From: Pirellulales bacterium
GTDB lineage: Bacteria; Planctomycetota; Planctomycetia; Pirellulales; JALHPA01
Assembly: GCA_033762255.1 (NCBI GenBank)
Contig: JANRLT010000065.1
Location: forward strand, 186,001-250,000
Reading direction: 5' to 3'
DNA: 64,000 nucleotides
Part shown: one piece after another, positions 53,156 through 61,961 of the stretch
Layout of the letters: each line of letters begins with the position of its first letter
Position numbering within the stretch: the stretch's first letter is position 1
The notes under the pieces: generated by a model
What the model was told of the DNA's origin: nothing
Databases searched by the model: none
The model's input: only the letters and a program-made list of their open reading frames with translations
Made by a program: the position numbers and the translations under genes

Positions 53156-55335
53156 CTACTGCACCAATTGCGTGCGCGGCTTAAGGATAATCTCGCGAAA
53201 GATGTCCGTTAGCACCGCTTCGTAGGCCGCCGGGTCGCCGGTCCCCCGGGGGGCTTGGCCAGCCGCGTCGGCTGTCCCGCCAATCCGCGCCATTTTATCC
53301 AAAAAGGCATAATCCGCCGCCACGCCTAGCCCAACGGGGTAAACATCCCACTTTTCCCCTTTCATTTGGGCGGTCTGCATCAGGGGCGCGTCGTACCAGT
53401 AGGCATAGTTGTTATAAAACTCGCCACTAGGGTTGTTGGTGCGATAATTGTCAATCGTGGACTGGGGTGTGCGATACAGGTTGGGTACACCGTCGGTTAG
53501 CAGCACCACGACCTTGCTGGTCCGTTCGCGGCCGGTCCCTCCTTTCGAGACGGGCTTGATGGTTTGGAACGCGGTTATCATTCCGGCTTCGGTTGCGGTG
53601 CTGTAACCGTCGTCATTGACCGCTTGCAGCTGCGACGAGCTTTGCATGACGTTGTTATAATTGCTGGTGAGCGGTTGTATGACCGCCGCGTCCCCTCCGC
53701 TGAGATTGTCAAAAGTGATCAACGTGACATGATCGCGGTAATTGACATTGGGGATGGGATCATTCCGTTCCTTGATCGTGGCCAGGGCGGCGATCAACGA
53801 CCGTCGGGCGGCATGCTCGGGTTGGGCGCTGGCGGGAAAATTAAATGTTCCCCCGGCGGTTCCTTCGCTATGTTGGACGCAGTTGGGACTGCTCGTGGAG
53901 AGCGGGGTAAAAACGTTGCTCCCATCCGGCTTCATATCCTTGCCAAAATCCAGCATGAACTGCAGATAGGTCAGATATCCCAGTTTATTTTTGTAGTTCC
54001 AAATCGCGCTGGCGTTCGCGCTAGGCCAGTTGGACGAATTGGGATTGTTTAAGCGGCGTTCCAGCCTTCGGGTCGTGGAAATGGGGGGGCACCAGTTGCG
54101 CTTGTACGGCGGAACGGTGGGATAACTGGCCGCGACAACGCCGCTAGACAACCGCGCGGCCGCGCGGACCGCGCCACTTCCATAAGCTACCTGCGTGACA
54201 GGAATTGCTGTCGCCGCGCTATTTTCCGCCAAATGCCGCGTACGCTCTTCCAGCCGATAGGGTCCCGCCGGCGGGGGGGGCGGAGGCGGGGGGGGCGGAG
54301 GGGGGGGTGGATTCGGATTCGGCTTGGGCTTTGGATTGGGGTTGGGATTTGGATTCGGCTTGGGTTTCGGGTTGGGATTCGGCGGCGGGGGGGTGGCGGC
54401 GGAGGAGGGGGCGGGGCATTGGGATCCGGTTCGTCTATCCACACCGCCCAGATCATGTAATCCAGATAAGCGGACCAATATTGAAAATTACTATTGCTGT
54501 TGGGGGTGGGGGTGGCATTGGGCATGATCACCGCCAGTTGGTTGTCAATAATCCAGCGATACGCCTTGGTACGGCGGAGGGCTTCGGAATCATTGGGGTT
54601 AATCCGGTAATAGCCGTTCATCGCGGGGTTGGCCAAGGGGCCATTATTGCTGGTCATTTGGGCATAAGCATACTGATTCGCGCTAACGCCCAGGGGGGCT
54701 CCCACATATTGCAGGGTGCCGGGATAGCTGCCAAAGTTTAAATCTGTAAACATTTTTTGCATGACGGCGTTCCCCACTCCGCCATAGGTGGCGTTGACCA
54801 GGGAAGTCGCCCAGGCGGGTTCGGCATCGTCATTCATCGAGCCGCTGAGATCAACCACAAAGGCGATATCCCGCGGCATAGCAGAGGCGACCGCGCTGGC
54901 CTGGAGGGCGACAGAGTTTCGACCAAAGATCCGGGCAAAGAAAAGACCCGCCTCGCCTCCCGTAGAGCTATCACACCGGGCGGTCACCCGGACGGCATTG
55001 GCCGTGGAACCGGTCGGGACAAAGGTGCGGGCGTCATGGTCCCAAATACCAAACTCGACATCAGAGCCCCCTATTTGCACGGATCGCCCGGCCGCATTGT
55101 GAAACGCGCCATATTCCTGGGCCTTGGCCACGGCATCCGCCAAGGGGCGGCCTATCTCAAACGAAGCCGCCAACGCGGCGGAATCGGCGGCGTTCTGCAA
55201 TTGGGTGCGGACCAGCACCACATAACCGCAGTCAATACTCAGCGCGACCATGCTCAGCAGCACGATCATCATCACCGCAGTTAGAACCAGCGTGGCGGCC
55301 CGGCGACGGTGTTTGTGTAAACGTTCCAATAGCAT
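53156..55335 (-). CDS. Secreted VWA-domain protein with Tad-like N-terminus, frameshifted
   Basis: Two frames that make one protein. The first (55335 to about 54390) starts with a Tad/Flp-type N-terminal helix (TLVLTAVMMIVLLSMVALSI, then a TadG-like AADSAALAAS). Then comes the start of a VWA domain with an intact MIDAS, FVVDLSGSMND. The second frame (about 54390 to 53156) supplies the rest, including VTLITFDNLSGGD, TSKVVVLLTDGVPNL and DVYPVGLGVAAD. Between them lies a Pro/Asn/Lys linker (NPNPKPKPNPN pattern). The frames join if the run of seven G at 54387-54393 had eight. Likely a secreted adhesin or pilus-related protein. Sequencing error or phase variation are both possible. Confidence 0.82.
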
Positions 55336-55605
55336 ATCTCAGCCCTTGTGCTAGGCGGTCGGGGACCGCGCGCAGAGATTTCCAGACAAAGAAACCTCTG
55401 TTCCCGCGTTTAGAAACTGTGGGATAGATTTGGCCGGGACGCAAATTTAAAGAAAGGCTTATCGATGCCGAAACCGACAAAAAAATTCCCAAGCTCGCAA
55501 AAACGACAAAATCGTTAAAATTGGCAGCGGTCGTTGCGGGGCATTCAGATTTCCAATAAGTTAGTTTCAAACTTCTTGTTTTAAGTTTCTTTCCGGATTT
55601 CACGT

Positions 55606-56532
55606 TCAGCTTTGCCAGTTCTCCGGTTTGCTCATCCGCGCGGCCTGGCTGGCCAAATCCACCCCGGTTAATTCAGACCAGGCCCCCAGCAACTCTCCAA
55701 AGACCGGGCCTGGCTGGCCTGTGCCAATGGCCTGTCCGTTGCAGCTCACCGCCGGCAATATTCCAAATGGAGTGCTGGTCAATAGCACTTCCTCGGCGGC
55801 TTGCAACTCCTCTAGCTCGATCGGCCGGTCCTCAAACACCCAACCTGCGGCGGTGACTAATTCCGCCGTCACTTCCCAGGAAATGCCCCGCAGGATTCGC
55901 GCTCGGGGGGGGCTAATGACGCGCGGTCCCCGCACCACCAGGACATTTGCGCTGGAAGTTTCATTGACTTGGCCAAATTCGTCGAGCAGCAACGCCCGCG
56001 CGCCTTGCTCGGCGGTTGCGGCGGACTGATCCGCCAGATGGTAATGCATCCGGCTGCGGCATTTTAACTCGGCGGGCCAGTTAGCGGGGCTAACCTGGCG
56101 ATACGGAGTGGTTCTTAAGCGAACGCCGTCGCGGTAGGCGTTACTCCAGCGGTCAAATGCCAGGGGAAACGTGTGGATATTGACGGTTGGCCCGGTCTGC
56201 CCCGCGCGGGCAAAGGATGGCAGCGTTCCCGGCGTGATCGCCACCGCCAAGCCCAGATCATCGCCGTTTTCCAGGAGCGCGTAATTATATTTGGCCAATT
56301 CCTCCGCGGCCCGGTCGATTTCTTCCAGGGGGAGTGGCGATGTCATCCCCGCGATTTCCAACGAGCGCGCCAGCCGCCGCCAATGCTGGGCCGGTCGAAA
56401 CAAACTTCCCCGAAAAGTGCGCAGTTGCTCGCTAATTGTCACGCCCAGGACAAATCCGGCATCCGTGAGGGGGATGGAGACTTGGTTTGCGGGCAAAAAC
56501 ATGCCATTTTGATATGCCAGGGGAGTGCGCAT
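55606..56532 (-). CDS. Class IV aminotransferase (branched-chain / D-amino acid / ADC-lyase type)
   Basis: 308 residues of the PLP fold-type IV family. The N-terminal motif is VSIPLTDAGFVLGVTISEQL. A catalytic Lys candidate lies in AELKCRSRMHYH. The QVNETSSANVLVV stretch with Glu and Asn matches the family's cofactor loop, and RGISWEVTAELV follows. The precise substrate cannot be told: branched-chain aminotransferase, D-alanine aminotransferase and aminodeoxychorismate lyase share the fold. The gene is divergent from the formyltransferase gene, about 100 bases apart. Confidence 0.9.
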   Translation of the reverse strand: MRTPLAYQNGMFLPANQVSIPLTDAGFVLGVTISEQLRTFRGSLFRPAQHWRRLARSLEIAGMTSPLPLEEIDRAAEELAKYNYALLENGDDLGLAVAITPGTLPSFARAGQTGPTVNIHTFPLAFDRWSNAYRDGVRLRTTPYRQVSPANWPAELKCRSRMHYHLADQSAATAEQGARALLLDEFGQVNETSSANVLVVRGPRVISPPRARILRGISWEVTAELVTAAGWVFEDRPIELEELQAAEEVLLTSTPFGILPAVSCNGQAIGTGQPGPVFGELLGAWSELTGVDLASQAARMSKPENWQS

Positions 56533-56634
56533 ATCGCTATCCTAACTCCGCTTTGTACAATGCGGGAGGGTCGCGCGAATTTTGCGGCCCCTCCGATATT
56601 GGCATTGCTCACCCCTTCCGCGCCCCCTTGGCAT

Positions 56635-57534
56635 ATGCAGTTAGGCTCGACCTGGATCGACGACACTTACGCCGAAGCCTTTCGCCTGCGTTATGCCCGG
56701 CTGATTGTGACCGCCGCGGACGATTACTGGCTGGCAGCCGCCACGCGCGCCGTGACGGGTTACGCCTGTTCGATTATTGCCTGCGATGCGGAGGCTGGCC
56801 CGGAACGACGGCTCCCCGCCGACCAGTCGCCGGATGGCCGACCCGCGGTTGCCCTGCTCTTCTTTGGCTTTTCCACCGCCGCCCTGGGGGCAGCACTGGT
56901 TAAACGAGCCGGCCAGTGCCTGATGACCTGTCCCAGCACCGCCGTTTATGATGGCTTGCCCGAGAGCGCCGAACGCATCCCCCTGGGCCAGATGCTCCGT
57001 TTTTTTGGAGATGGATTTCAAAAAAGCAAGCAAATTGCCAGCACGCGCTATTGGCGGATCCCCGTCATGGATGGGGAATTCCTGTGCGTGGAGTCGGTCG
57101 GGGTGGAAAAAGGGATTGGCGGGGGAAACATTATTATCCAAGCCGACCAACAAGCGACGGTCCTGGCCGCCGTTCGCCAGGCGGTCCAGGCGGTAGCCGA
57201 GCTTCCGGGCGTGATCACTCCTTTTCCCGGCGGAGCCGCCCGTAGCGGCAGCAAGGTTGGTTCCAGGTATCAAAAGCTGCGGGCCAGCACGGCGGAGGCG
57301 TTTTGCCCGACGTTGCGCGGCAGGGTCGCTTCTCGGTTGCATCCCGCGGCCAACCACGCCTGTGAAATTGTGTTTGATGGGGTGGACGAAACCAGCGTGG
57401 GCCGGGCCATGGCCACGGCCCTGCGGGCGGGAGCCCTACCGGATGTGGTCGCCCTGAGTGCGGGAAATTACGGCGGGAACCTGGGCAAATTTCATTTTCA
57501 TCTCCGTCAATTGCTGGCGGAATATCATCCCTAG
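56635..57534 (+). CDS. Formylmethanofuran--tetrahydromethanopterin N-formyltransferase
   Basis: 299 residues, the family's length. It starts MQLGSTWIDDTYAEAFRLRY, matching the Ftr/FhcD start (DTFAEAF). Other matches are PDGRPAVALLFFGFST, MTCPSTAVYDG, GEFLCVESVGVEKGIGGGN and KVGSRYQKLRAST. The enzyme transfers a formyl group between methanofuran and tetrahydromethanopterin in the cytoplasm. In bacteria, it belongs to the methanopterin-linked C1 pathway of methylotrophs and planctomycetes. No other pathway gene lies within this window. The frame is open to 56173, but homologues begin at 56635. Confidence 0.93.
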   Translation: MQLGSTWIDDTYAEAFRLRYARLIVTAADDYWLAAATRAVTGYACSIIACDAEAGPERRLPADQSPDGRPAVALLFFGFSTAALGAALVKRAGQCLMTCPSTAVYDGLPESAERIPLGQMLRFFGDGFQKSKQIASTRYWRIPVMDGEFLCVESVGVEKGIGGGNIIIQADQQATVLAAVRQAVQAVAELPGVITPFPGGAARSGSKVGSRYQKLRASTAEAFCPTLRGRVASRLHPAANHACEIVFDGVDETSVGRAMATALRAGALPDVVALSAGNYGGNLGKFHFHLRQLLAEYHP

Positions 57535-57651
57535 GTTCGGGCGGATTTGTCGCTGACAAACCGCTCCCCGAATTGCACTTTTTCGTTCCAGGCCCTACAT
57601 TACAGACATGTTTTTACGATCTTAGGCGGTCGTTGTGGGGAGAATGCCGCG

Positions 57652-59049
57652 GTGGCCAAGCGACCGGCACGAATTTTGGTATGTTCTCCCGCGGGGCTGT
57701 CCCTGCCGCGCGAGGAATTGCAACGGGTACTCCGCGTCGAGTGGGTCCATGCCCCTAGCACCACGGAGGCGCTGCGTCTTGCGGCGGACACCCCCTGCGA
57801 CTTGATCATTGCCACCCACGCGCCGCCAACTTTTGACGCGTTGGAATTACTGGGGCAAGCGCTGGCCAGCGACCCCGCGCAGCCGGTCATCATCTTGGAT
57901 GAAACTCCCAGCGTTCCCGAGGCGACCCAATGCCTGCGGCGCGGGGCGGCGGATTATTTGGCTTTTCCCGTAGGGGAAGAGGATCTGGTCGCGGCGGTAG
58001 AACGCGTTCTGCGGGACCGCCGCCGTGATGCTGAAAACCGCTTATTGCGGCGCCAAGTCGAGCGTACGTATGCTGGTTTTTCCGACATTATCGGGGCCAG
58101 TCCCCCGATGCAAAAAGTATTTGGCACGATCGAACGGCTGACCGGCAGCTCGGTGGATGTGTTGATCCTCGGCCCCACGGGGACCGGCAAGGAACTGATC
58201 GCCCGCGCTATCCACCGCCGCAGCCCCCGCGCCGCGCAGCCCTTTGTGCCGATTGATTGCGGCGCCATTCCCGAAAACCTGATCGAAAGCGAGCTTTTTG
58301 GCCACGAACGGGGAGCGTTTACCGGCGCGGAGGCGCGGCGGATCGGGTTATTGGAATTTGCCGACGGCGGGACGATCTTTTTGGATGAATTGGGCGAGCT
58401 CCCCCTGCCGCTCCAGGCCAAGCTGTTACGCGCCTTGCAAGAGCGCAAGATTCGCCGCGTGGGAGGCCGGGAAGAGTTGGATGTGGACCTGCGGGTGATT
58501 GCCGCGACTTCCCGCGATTTGGATGCCATGATCCGGCAGGGACAATTTCGCCAGGATTTGTATTATCGGGTTAATGTCGTGCGGATTGACCTGCCCCCCT
58601 TGTGCCAGCGGGGGGATGACCTGGGTCTGTTGGCGGAGTACTTTTTACACAAACACGCCCGCGAGACAGGGCGGATGATCACCGGCTTTTCGCCCGAGGC
58701 CTATCAAGTGCTCAAGCAATATCCCTGGCCGGGCAATATCCGCGAATTGCAAAACGCCATTCGGCGAGCGCTGGCGTTGACGCAAGGGAACAAGATCGAG
58801 GTGGATGATTTGCCGGATGAGATTGTCGTGGCGGCGGGAACCCGGGGGGAGGCGGTCAGTGATAAGCCGCAGGGATATTTTGCCTTGCGGGACCAACATG
58901 TGGCCCGGTATGAGTTGCAATACTTAAGCGATCTGTTAGCGCGGCACCACGGGGATGTCCCCGCCGCCGCGCGCGAGGCCAAACTGCCCCGGGGAACTTT
59001 ATATCGCCTTTTAAAAAATCATGCCCTCGAACCAGAGGATTTTCGCTAG
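57652..59049 (+). CDS. Sigma-54-dependent regulator with degenerate receiver
   Basis: 465 residues from GTG 57652 (GGGGAG upstream); a TTG at 57547 is possible but gives non-conserved sequence. The N-terminal receiver-like domain lacks the phosphorylated Asp: the strand reads PCDLIIATHAPPTFD, with T-H where D should be. The central AAA+ domain has the Walker A LGPTGTGKEL, the sigma-54 contact loop GAFTGA and the Walker B FLDELGELP. A Fis-type HTH ends it (AAAREAKLPRGTLYRLLKNH). It activates RpoN promoters. Without the Asp it is probably controlled by protein contact or ligand. A FIST gene follows 161 bases on. Confidence 0.92.
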   Translation: MAKRPARILVCSPAGLSLPREELQRVLRVEWVHAPSTTEALRLAADTPCDLIIATHAPPTFDALELLGQALASDPAQPVIILDETPSVPEATQCLRRGAADYLAFPVGEEDLVAAVERVLRDRRRDAENRLLRRQVERTYAGFSDIIGASPPMQKVFGTIERLTGSSVDVLILGPTGTGKELIARAIHRRSPRAAQPFVPIDCGAIPENLIESELFGHERGAFTGAEARRIGLLEFADGGTIFLDELGELPLPLQAKLLRALQERKIRRVGGREELDVDLRVIAATSRDLDAMIRQGQFRQDLYYRVNVVRIDLPPLCQRGDDLGLLAEYFLHKHARETGRMITGFSPEAYQVLKQYPWPGNIRELQNAIRRALALTQGNKIEVDDLPDEIVVAAGTRGEAVSDKPQGYFALRDQHVARYELQYLSDLLARHHGDVPAAAREAKLPRGTLYRLLKNHALEPEDFR

Positions 59050-59210
59050 TGCTGTCTCAAAGCGATGGATTTGAATAGGTCGGATCAGCCATGGCGAGCT
59101 AACCCTCGGTTTTTGCCGCTCCAACCATTGGCTAGCGTCCGACGACTTATCCCTTACATTGTTGCCACCTTGATTTCACTCCCTTGATTTTTTCTGAAAG
59201 CCCTTGTGCC

Positions 59211-60419
59211 ATGCCACCCGCCGCTTTTGCCTCCGCCAGCAGCACCGATCCCGACCTATCCCGCGCGATCTCGACGGTCGCGGGGCGGCTCTTAGAGCAA
59301 CTAGCCCAACCCGCGCATTTAGCCATGGTCTTTGCCACTCCCGAATATCTGCCCTTTCTTGCGCGGGTAAGCGGGGAATTTCGCCGGGCTTTTCCCCAGG
59401 CGGTCTTGCTGGGTTGTACCGCCGAGTCACTGGTCGCCACCGGAAAAGAAATCGAATCGGGACCGGCGCTAGCAGCCTGGGTCGCCTGTTTACCCGCCAC
59501 TCGGGTAATACCCGTGCACTGGCAATTTACGGCCACGCCCGACGGTCCCCGGTTAACCGCGCAACCGCCCGACTGGCTCCCCGCCCAGCAAGATGGCGGC
59601 CAATTGTTAATCTTGGGCGAGCCTTACAGTTTTCCGGCGGATTACTTGCTGGAACACCTACAAAAAGAGGCGCCGCGTTTGCCTGTGCATGGCGGTATGG
59701 CAAGCGGGGGGCAGGGGCCCGGGCAAAATCGTTTGCTCTTTCAAGATGAAATCCTGCCTAGCGGGGCGGTCGGCGTCTGGTTGGCCGGGGGAGTGCGCAT
59801 CCGCAGCGTCGTCTCCCAAGGTTGCCGACCAATTGGCCGTCCCTGGATCATTACCAAAGCCGAGCGAAATGTCATCTTTGAACTGGGGGGGCGCCCCGCC
59901 ATGCTACAGTTGCGCGAAATTTTTGAATCCTTGCCCGAGGCCGACCGCGAACTGTTACGTAGCGGCCTGCATGTGGGCCTGGCCATGAGCGAATACCGCG
60001 ATGAATTTCGCCGGGGGGACTTTCTCGTGCGGGGCGTTGTGGGGGCCGATCCCAAAAGCGGCATGATCGCCATCGGGGATGACGCCCGGGTGGGACAAAC
60101 GATGCAATTTCATGTGCGGGACGCGGAAACCGCCAGCGAAGATTTGCGGGAATTGCTACGGCCCATCGCGCTCTCCGCGGGCAGAAACGCGGGGGCATTG
60201 TTGTTTACTTGCAACGGACGGGGACAACGGCTGTTTGCCGAACCGCATCACGACGCGCAGGCCCTGGCGCGGCAGTGGGGAGAGTTGCCCTTGGCTGGTT
60301 TTTTTGCCGCCGGAGAGATCGGCCCGGTATGCGGGGGGAATTACCTGCATGGCTATACGGCCAGCGCGGTGTTGTTTGAAGCGTTGGAAGAAGCGTCATT
60401 GCAACCAGGGGCAAAATAA
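59211..60419 (+). CDS. FIST domain sensor-type protein
   Basis: 402 residues from ATG 59211. The N-terminal FIST domain is seen from residue 25 on (LLGCTAESLVATGKEIESGP) and the C-terminal FIST_C part near the end (NAGALLFTCNGRGQRLF, PLAGFFAAGEIGPVCGGNYL). FIST domains are thought to bind small molecules, perhaps amino acids, in signalling proteins. This one has no kinase or cyclase part, so it may act as a soluble binding partner. It lies just behind the sigma-54 activator with the degenerate receiver, so control of that activator is a fair hypothesis. Confidence 0.9.
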   Translation: MPPAAFASASSTDPDLSRAISTVAGRLLEQLAQPAHLAMVFATPEYLPFLARVSGEFRRAFPQAVLLGCTAESLVATGKEIESGPALAAWVACLPATRVIPVHWQFTATPDGPRLTAQPPDWLPAQQDGGQLLILGEPYSFPADYLLEHLQKEAPRLPVHGGMASGGQGPGQNRLLFQDEILPSGAVGVWLAGGVRIRSVVSQGCRPIGRPWIITKAERNVIFELGGRPAMLQLREIFESLPEADRELLRSGLHVGLAMSEYRDEFRRGDFLVRGVVGADPKSGMIAIGDDARVGQTMQFHVRDAETASEDLRELLRPIALSAGRNAGALLFTCNGRGQRLFAEPHHDAQALARQWGELPLAGFFAAGEIGPVCGGNYLHGYTASAVLFEALEEASLQPGAK

Positions 60420-60801
60420 TGTTTGCTTGCCGTGGGACAATGTCGCCGGAATACTTAGGTACAGGGATGCGATTTCCTGTGAATAATAAGTTGGCTTTTA
60501 TATTGTCCAAGACGTGAAAAATAGTTGGGTCATCATGCCAAAACGCAACCACGATATGGTAGTAAGCATATCATGGAATTGCGTGAGCCGCTTTGCGCTG
60601 GTACCGCGCTCAACCAGCGGCCAAAGAGGTTGTCATAAGTGTGTTATCGAAGTGGCATAATTGAAAATAAAAGAACGATAAAATTCAATCAATCAATTCA
60701 GCAAGCGTAGCCAATTCTAGATCCGGCTGACGCAGTTCCCCATGCCCACCGCCGATGCCATCGGTGGCTTTGTGGCCCCGATCTCCGCGCGTTTTGAGTT
60801 C
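60420..60801. other. Intergenic
   Basis: About 380 bases, AT-rich in the middle. It holds one dispersed hairpin repeat (60746-60773). No gene seen; a plus-strand frame at 60742 is the shadow of the minus-strand synthetase gene. Confidence 0.5.
60746..60773 (+). repeat. GCCGATGCCATCGG repeat, copy 2
   Basis: Core CCACCGCCGATGCCATCGG, then TGGCTTTGTG. It contains the stem CCGATG-C-CATCGG. It shares the core with 12702 and, including the CTTTGTG tail, with 62564. Confidence 0.75.
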
Positions 60802-61653
60802 TCATGCTTGCCACACCTTGTCCCCCTCTCCGCGCTCGAGCAAGCTGCGCAGCGACAGCGCGGCGTGCCGCTTTGCCAGGCGTTGGCCCCGTTCATCCAG
60901 GACCAAGGGGCAGTGGTACCATGCCGGAGTCGGCCAGCCTAATGCCTCGTACAGCAGGATTTGCCGGGCGGTGCTGGTCAAGAGATCCGCGCCGCGCACA
61001 ACTTCGGTGATATGCATGGCGTGATCGTCCGCCACCACCGCCAGTTCATAACTAGGAAAGCCATCCTTGCGCCAGACCAGAAAATCTCCAAAATCCACGC
61101 CCGCCACGCGCGCGGTCGCCCCTTGGCATAAATCCACAAACTCGATTCGCCGTCCGTCCGGCACGCGAAACCGCCAATTAACCTGCCCTGGCTCTGTGCA
61201 TTCAACGCCCGTGCCAGTTACAGGCCGCAGACGGGGGGGAAAAATCGGTTCTTCGTCGTCGGGGGCGGGTCCCTCTGGTTCATGGGGCGCGGAGAGCGCC
61301 GCGGCCACGTCCCGCCGCGAATGCGGACTGGGATAAATCGTCCCCGTGGCCTGCAACAGTTGCCACACCCGCTGATACCACGCTCCCCGTTCACTTTGCG
61401 TGTAAGGGCCATCCGGCCCGCCGACATCCGGCCCCTCGGACCAGTCGATGCCAATCGCCCGCAAATCGGCGATTGCACCCGTCGCGTATTCCGGGCGGCA
61501 GCGGGCCTGATCCAGATCTTCCATCCGCAAAATCAGCGTCCCCCCGGCTGCCCGCGCGCGGGAAAACGCAGTCCAAAAGGTACGCCCATGACCCAGGTGC
61601 AAATCGCCGCTGGGCGTGGGGGCGATCCGGCCGCGGTAGGGGAGAGTCATCAT
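60802..61653 (-). CDS. gluQ: Glutamyl-Q tRNA(Asp) synthetase-type protein
   Basis: 283 residues with the class I synthetase fold and no anticodon-binding domain, as in GluQ/YadB. It has GRIAPTPSGDLHLGHG (HIGH box), LRMEDLDQARCRPEY, and a KMSKS-like QRLAKRHAA. This enzyme charges glutamate onto queuosine of tRNA-Asp. The zinc-binding cysteines found in E. coli YadB are missing (IYPSPHSRRDVAAAL), so this is a zinc-less variant. Its ATG overlaps the stop of the upstream 69-residue gene (ATGA), suggesting coupled translation. Confidence 0.9.
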   Translation of the reverse strand: MMTLPYRGRIAPTPSGDLHLGHGRTFWTAFSRARAAGGTLILRMEDLDQARCRPEYATGAIADLRAIGIDWSEGPDVGGPDGPYTQSERGAWYQRVWQLLQATGTIYPSPHSRRDVAAALSAPHEPEGPAPDDEEPIFPPRLRPVTGTGVECTEPGQVNWRFRVPDGRRIEFVDLCQGATARVAGVDFGDFLVWRKDGFPSYELAVVADDHAMHITEVVRGADLLTSTARQILLYEALGWPTPAWYHCPLVLDERGQRLAKRHAALSLRSLLERGEGDKVWQA

Positions 61654-61859
61654 CTGCCAATGTAGCGCGCATCAGCCCTGGGAATTTTTTCAAACACTGC
61701 GTCTTTAAGTTGCATTTGTTGAATTAAATTCCACAGCGCGAGAAATTCTGGATGGGATGCCAATATCTCCCTATGCGTGGAATCCCATGCGATCCATTTC
61801 CCAGAATACTCCACCGGCACCGGCGGGATCGGTTGCATGCATTGATATTGGGGAGGCAT
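61650..61859 (-). CDS. Small DUF5678-like protein
   Basis: 69 residues. The stretch YSGKWIAWDSTHREILASHP and the end KDAVFEKIPRADARYIG resemble the small DUF5678 family of unknown function. It overlaps the gluQ start by four bases. Function unknown; the pair may be one operon by position only. Confidence 0.6.
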   Translation of the reverse strand: MPPQYQCMQPIPPVPVEYSGKWIAWDSTHREILASHPEFLALWNLIQQMQLKDAVFEKIPRADARYIGR

Positions 61860-61961
61860 TTTTTCTTTTGACAGAAAATTTAATGAGCAATGCTTGTTTG
61901 AATTGACTGATAATCAATTGTTACTGTAACAAACGAATGGCCACGTTGGTAGCACGATAAA

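Noticed and set aside
53156-54478. Independent 440-residue gene
   Set aside because: Its first residues (MVRLSGLHDLGG) are read from the other frame of the upstream VWA gene. The real content continues the frame of that gene after a one-base shift.
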